Of a stretch of 64,000 nt of DNA, positions 61,714 through 64,000 are shown one piece after another. Position numbers and translations under genes: made by a program. How positions within the stretch are numbered: position 1 is the stretch's first letter; each line of letters begins with the position of its first letter. The DNA comes from Listeria innocua (GTDB lineage Bacteria > Bacillota > Bacilli > Lactobacillales > Listeriaceae), in NCBI RefSeq assembly GCF_028596125.1, contig NZ_CP117229.1:914001-978000 (forward strand). The letters run 5' to 3'. The notes under the pieces were generated by a model. The model did not search any database, was not told the origin of the DNA, and saw only the letters and a program-made list of their open reading frames with translations.

Positions 61714-61947
61714 ATGTCTCAGTTACTGGGAATTATTCAACGTTTACATGCAATGCAAGAAGATGAGTCAGCTGAAACACAAGCAAGACGTTTTGAAAAA
61801 AATGGTACGCCTGTGTGCGAAGTGAAGTTTTTCCAAGCTTCTAACTCATTTGAAGTAGAAATCTATGGCGACAATAGCAAATATCAATTTGATGATATTG
61901 ATATGACTGCAATCGAAATTTTTGAAACGTTACAAGAAAACGAATAA
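61714..61947 (+). CDS. DUF1797 (YkuJ-like) protein
   Basis: 77-aa protein MSQLLGIIQRLHAMQEDESAETQARRFEKNGTPVCEVKFFQASNSFEVEIYGDNSKYQFDDIDMTAIEIFETLQENE in pieces matches the YkuJ/DUF1797 family. A small alpha/beta fold with unknown function. GAGAGGAGAG precedes the ATG. The ykuJ-ykuL-ykuM-dapH order parallels Bacillus. Confidence 0.85.
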   Translation: MSQLLGIIQRLHAMQEDESAETQARRFEKNGTPVCEVKFFQASNSFEVEIYGDNSKYQFDDIDMTAIEIFETLQENE

Positions 61948-61984
61948 CAAGGTAAACAATCAGTCAATCTGGTTATTTACTTAG

Positions 61985-62015
61985 AAGCCGTGAATATTTA
62001 TTCACGGTTTTTTTT
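61985..62015 (+). terminator. Terminator of the ykuJ-like gene
   Basis: AAGCCGTGAAT pairs with ATTCACGGTTT, followed by T8. Confidence 0.92.
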
Positions 62016-62163
62016 ATGTAAAAATTCACTTTCAAGCACTAAATGAAAGAAATCAGACTAAATAGTATGGTAGAATAGGAGATGGAAAAGTTTCGTTTTA
62101 TTTTTTTTAAAGTTGAAAGGAACTTCGCAGAGCTTGAAAATACAAGGAAGAGGAAGATTCTAA

Positions 62164-62616
62164 ATGATCTCTAATAGATTTGGACAATTTATTGACAATG
62201 AACTAGCTGATTCAATGATTTCCGCTGAAAAAGTAGCTCACGTGCAACTGGGTAATAATCTCGAACATGCGCTACTTGTATTAACGAAATGCGGTTATTC
62301 TGTTATTCCAGTACTAGACTTTGAATTTAAACTCCATGGATTAATTAGCGCAGCAATGATAACAGATGCCATTCTCGGACTCGAACGGATTGAATTTGAA
62401 CGACTAGAAGATTTAAAAGTGGAAGATGTTATGCAAACGGATTTCCCGGTGATTAAAGATTTTAATAATAACGAGCGAATTGTACGCTTACTTGTTGATC
62501 ATCCTTTTGTTTGTGTTGTAGATGAAGACCACCATTTTGAAGGAATTGTGACAAGACGCGTTGTTTTAAAACAAGTCAATCGTTATATTCATTTACAGGT
62601 GGAGGAAAATAGATGA
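62164..62616 (+). CDS. cbpB: CBS domain c-di-AMP-binding protein CbpB
   Basis: 150-aa cytosolic protein of two CBS repeats (about 15-75 and 85-145), equivalent to Bacillus YkuL/DarB. Listeria CbpB binds c-di-AMP and, when free, activates the Rel (p)ppGpp synthetase; c-di-AMP blocks this. AAGAGGAAG precedes the ATG. The stop overlaps the next gene start by 4 nt. Confidence 0.93.
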   Translation: MISNRFGQFIDNELADSMISAEKVAHVQLGNNLEHALLVLTKCGYSVIPVLDFEFKLHGLISAAMITDAILGLERIEFERLEDLKVEDVMQTDFPVIKDFNNNERIVRLLVDHPFVCVVDEDHHFEGIVTRRVVLKQVNRYIHLQVEENR

Positions 62617-63491
62617 TTGTAACGGAATATGAACTTCTTGTTTGTTTGGCAGAAGAACTAAATATGCGTAAAAGTGCGGAGAAATTATTTTTAAGTCAGC
62701 CTGCGTTGTCCCAGCGTCTGCAAACGATTGAAAGCAGATGGAATACAAAAATTTTCATTCGAACGCAAAAAGGTTTGCTTCTAACACCTGAAGGAGAAGC
62801 CATTGTCCGTCATGCATCCAGTGTGATTGAGCGCGAGCATACCATTCAAGAAAAACTAGAAGCAATGGAAGGCGTCGTTCGCGGGACACTGCGCATTGCT
62901 TGTGCGAGCGTTGTGGCTCAAATGTGGTTGCCACGTGTATTAAAGGCATTTGCAAGTGCTTATCCTAATGTCCAGATTTCCCTTGTTACTGGTTGGAGCA
63001 GTGAAGTAACTCAGCAATTAGCGGCTGGTAATGTCCATATAGGTATTGTACGCGGAAACTCGACATGGAAAAGTGTTCAAAAACCCTTATTTAACGATAA
63101 ACTCGTTTTAGTTGATACAGAAATCACTAAAATTGAAGAAGTTTTCCAGACAAATCGTCCGTTTATCCAATTCCGTAGTGATTCGAATTACTATCAAGTG
63201 ATTCAAGATTACTGGCAAAGAAATTTCGGGAAGATGCCGCGCCAAGCTATGTTGATGGATCAAATGGAAACCTCTAGACAAATGGCTTTAAACGGTATTG
63301 GTTTTGCCATTTTGCCAGAAGTGACGATGTTAGGCTATACGGACAAAATCAACAAAATACCACTAAGAGAAAAAGATGGCTCGATTTTAAGCCGAGAAAC
63401 CAACTTATTGACCTATGAACAGTCACTTGGTCTACCGCAAGTGAAGGCGTTTTTAGAAATAACAGATAAATTCCTTGAACAAGTTAAATAG
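62613..63491 (+). CDS. ccpC: LysR family regulator, CcpC-like
   Basis: 292-aa LysR-type regulator. The N-terminal helix-turn-helix is EYELLVCLAEELNMRKSAEKLFLSQPALSQRLQTIESRW. The ligand domain has ISLVTGWSSEVTQQLAAGNVHIGIVRGN and DQMETSRQMALNGIGFAILPEVT, both close to Bacillus CcpC (YkuM), a citrate-responsive repressor of TCA-cycle genes. It overlaps cbpB by 4 nt. Confidence 0.88.
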   Translation: MIVTEYELLVCLAEELNMRKSAEKLFLSQPALSQRLQTIESRWNTKIFIRTQKGLLLTPEGEAIVRHASSVIEREHTIQEKLEAMEGVVRGTLRIACASVVAQMWLPRVLKAFASAYPNVQISLVTGWSSEVTQQLAAGNVHIGIVRGNSTWKSVQKPLFNDKLVLVDTEITKIEEVFQTNRPFIQFRSDSNYYQVIQDYWQRNFGKMPRQAMLMDQMETSRQMALNGIGFAILPEVTMLGYTDKINKIPLREKDGSILSRETNLLTYEQSLGLPQVKAFLEITDKFLEQVK

Positions 63492-63538
63492 CTATGGCAA
63501 AATAGAAAACAGAACATATCGGAAGGAGACAAAAATTC

Positions 63539-64000
63539 ATGGAACAAATGGATGCGCACCAAATTATTTCTTTTATTCAAAATAGCAAGAAAGCAACACC
63601 AGTAAAGGTTTACCTAAAAGGGGACCTAGAAAAAATCGATTTTCCTAGTGATGTAAAAACATTTATCACTGGAAATGCGGGAACTATTTTTGGAGAATGG
63701 GCTGTTGTTGAGCCATTGTTAGAGGCAAATAAAGCGAATATTGAAGATTACGTTATCGAAAATGATCGTCGTAACTCTGCTATTCCTTTGTTAGATATGA
63801 AAAATATTAACGCTCGTATTGAGCCTGGCGCAGTTATTCGCGACCAAGTTACAATTGGCGATAATGCTGTAATTATGATGGGAGCAAGCATAAATATCGG
63901 TTCTGTTATCGGTGATGGTACTATGATTGATATGAATGTTGTTCTTGGAGGCCGCGCAACTGTTGGTAAAAACTGCCACATTGGTGCTGGTTCCGTCCTT
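63539..64000 (+). CDS. dapH: Tetrahydrodipicolinate N-acetyltransferase DapH, 5' part
   Basis: The first 154 codons are present; the gene continues past the window. [28 protein letters not shown] is the DapH N-terminal domain, and hexapeptide-repeat left-handed helix follows ([56 protein letters not shown]). The enzyme acetylates tetrahydrodipicolinate in lysine and diaminopimelate synthesis. GGAAGGAG precedes the ATG. Confidence 0.93.
   Translation, partial: MEQMDAHQIISFIQNSKKATPVKVYLKGDLEKIDFPSDVKTFITGNAGTIFGEWAVVEPLLEANKANIEDYVIENDRRNSAIPLLDMKNINARIEPGAVIRDQVTIGDNAVIMMGASINIGSVIGDGTMIDMNVVLGGRATVGKNCHIGAGSVL

Overview
The window is low-GC Firmicutes DNA. Gene order and protein content match the Listeria monocytogenes / Listeria sensu stricto chromosome: a Dps-type Fri ferritin, a dltXABCD operon, a liaI/pspA-like pair, the yjbH-yjbK-yjbM-nadK-rluD series, clpE with CtsR boxes, ptsHI and ykuJ-cbpB-ccpC-dapH. 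From memory the block corresponds to about lmo0942-lmo1011 of strain EGD-e. This assignment rests on recognition, not a database search. There is no sign of a prophage, insertion sequence, CRISPR array, tRNA or rRNA; this is core chromosome.

Layout. 1-4.6 kb: htpG (3' end outside the window), fri, a HesB/YneR-like gene, a lipoprotein of the ComEC-like metallo-beta-lactamase type with a DUF3006 partner, and a small RNA gene recognised as LhrC5. 4.6-11.8 kb: MFS exporter and GntR regulator, AI-2E family permease, two secreted DUF915 hydrolases, small membrane proteins, and an envelope-stress pair (LiaI-like + PspA/LiaH-like). 11.9-15.7 kb: nagA-nagB-nagR with a dre-like operator, then tagO. 15.8-25.1 kb: U32 peptidase pair, lemA-htpX, spxH (yjbH), CYTH and TPR proteins, relQ, nadK, rluD-type synthase, fabI. 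25.2-29.6 kb: the dlt operon on the minus strand, including a 48-codon dltX. 29.8-44.2 kb: rpiA, GNAT, esterase, ilvE, DrrAB-type ABC exporter, DHA2 exporter, M42 peptidase, glutathione peroxidase, a LytTR-DUF3021-ABC cassette, prfC, and a MarR-MATE pair with two matching operators. 44.2-51.9 kb: manganese riboswitch, two TerC paralogues, a KtrB/TrkH-type K+ channel, DUF4064-like and acyltransferase-3 membrane proteins, ogt and clpE. 52-64 kb: CPBP protease, CruF-like and CrtN-like proteins, DUF2187, ptsHI, DUF218, HIBADH-like, patA, a Fur-boxed small gene, ykuJ, cbpB, ccpC-like and dapH (cut by the window end).

How the genes work together. Envelope maintenance and stress dominate: tagO and dlt act on teichoic acids, liaIH-like genes respond to cell-wall stress, and patA plus dapH belong to the acetylase route to diaminopimelate for peptidoglycan. 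Stress and proteolysis genes include htpG, clpE, htpX and spxH. Nucleotide second-messenger control is represented by relQ, a (p)ppGpp synthetase, and by cbpB, a c-di-AMP-binding CBS protein. Metal handling includes fri (PerR/Fur-like sites), the Fur-boxed small gene and the Mn2+ riboswitch-terC unit. At least three promoters resemble sigma-B sites.

The most notable non-coding elements are LhrC5, the yybP-ykoY riboswitch, paired MarR boxes, a dre site overlapping the nagA start region, twin CtsR boxes at clpE, a 17/19 Fur box, and several undescribed inverted repeats next to promoters. The best candidate for an underexplored system is the MBL-HhH lipoprotein / DUF3006 / LhrC5 locus at 3.0-4.6 kb.
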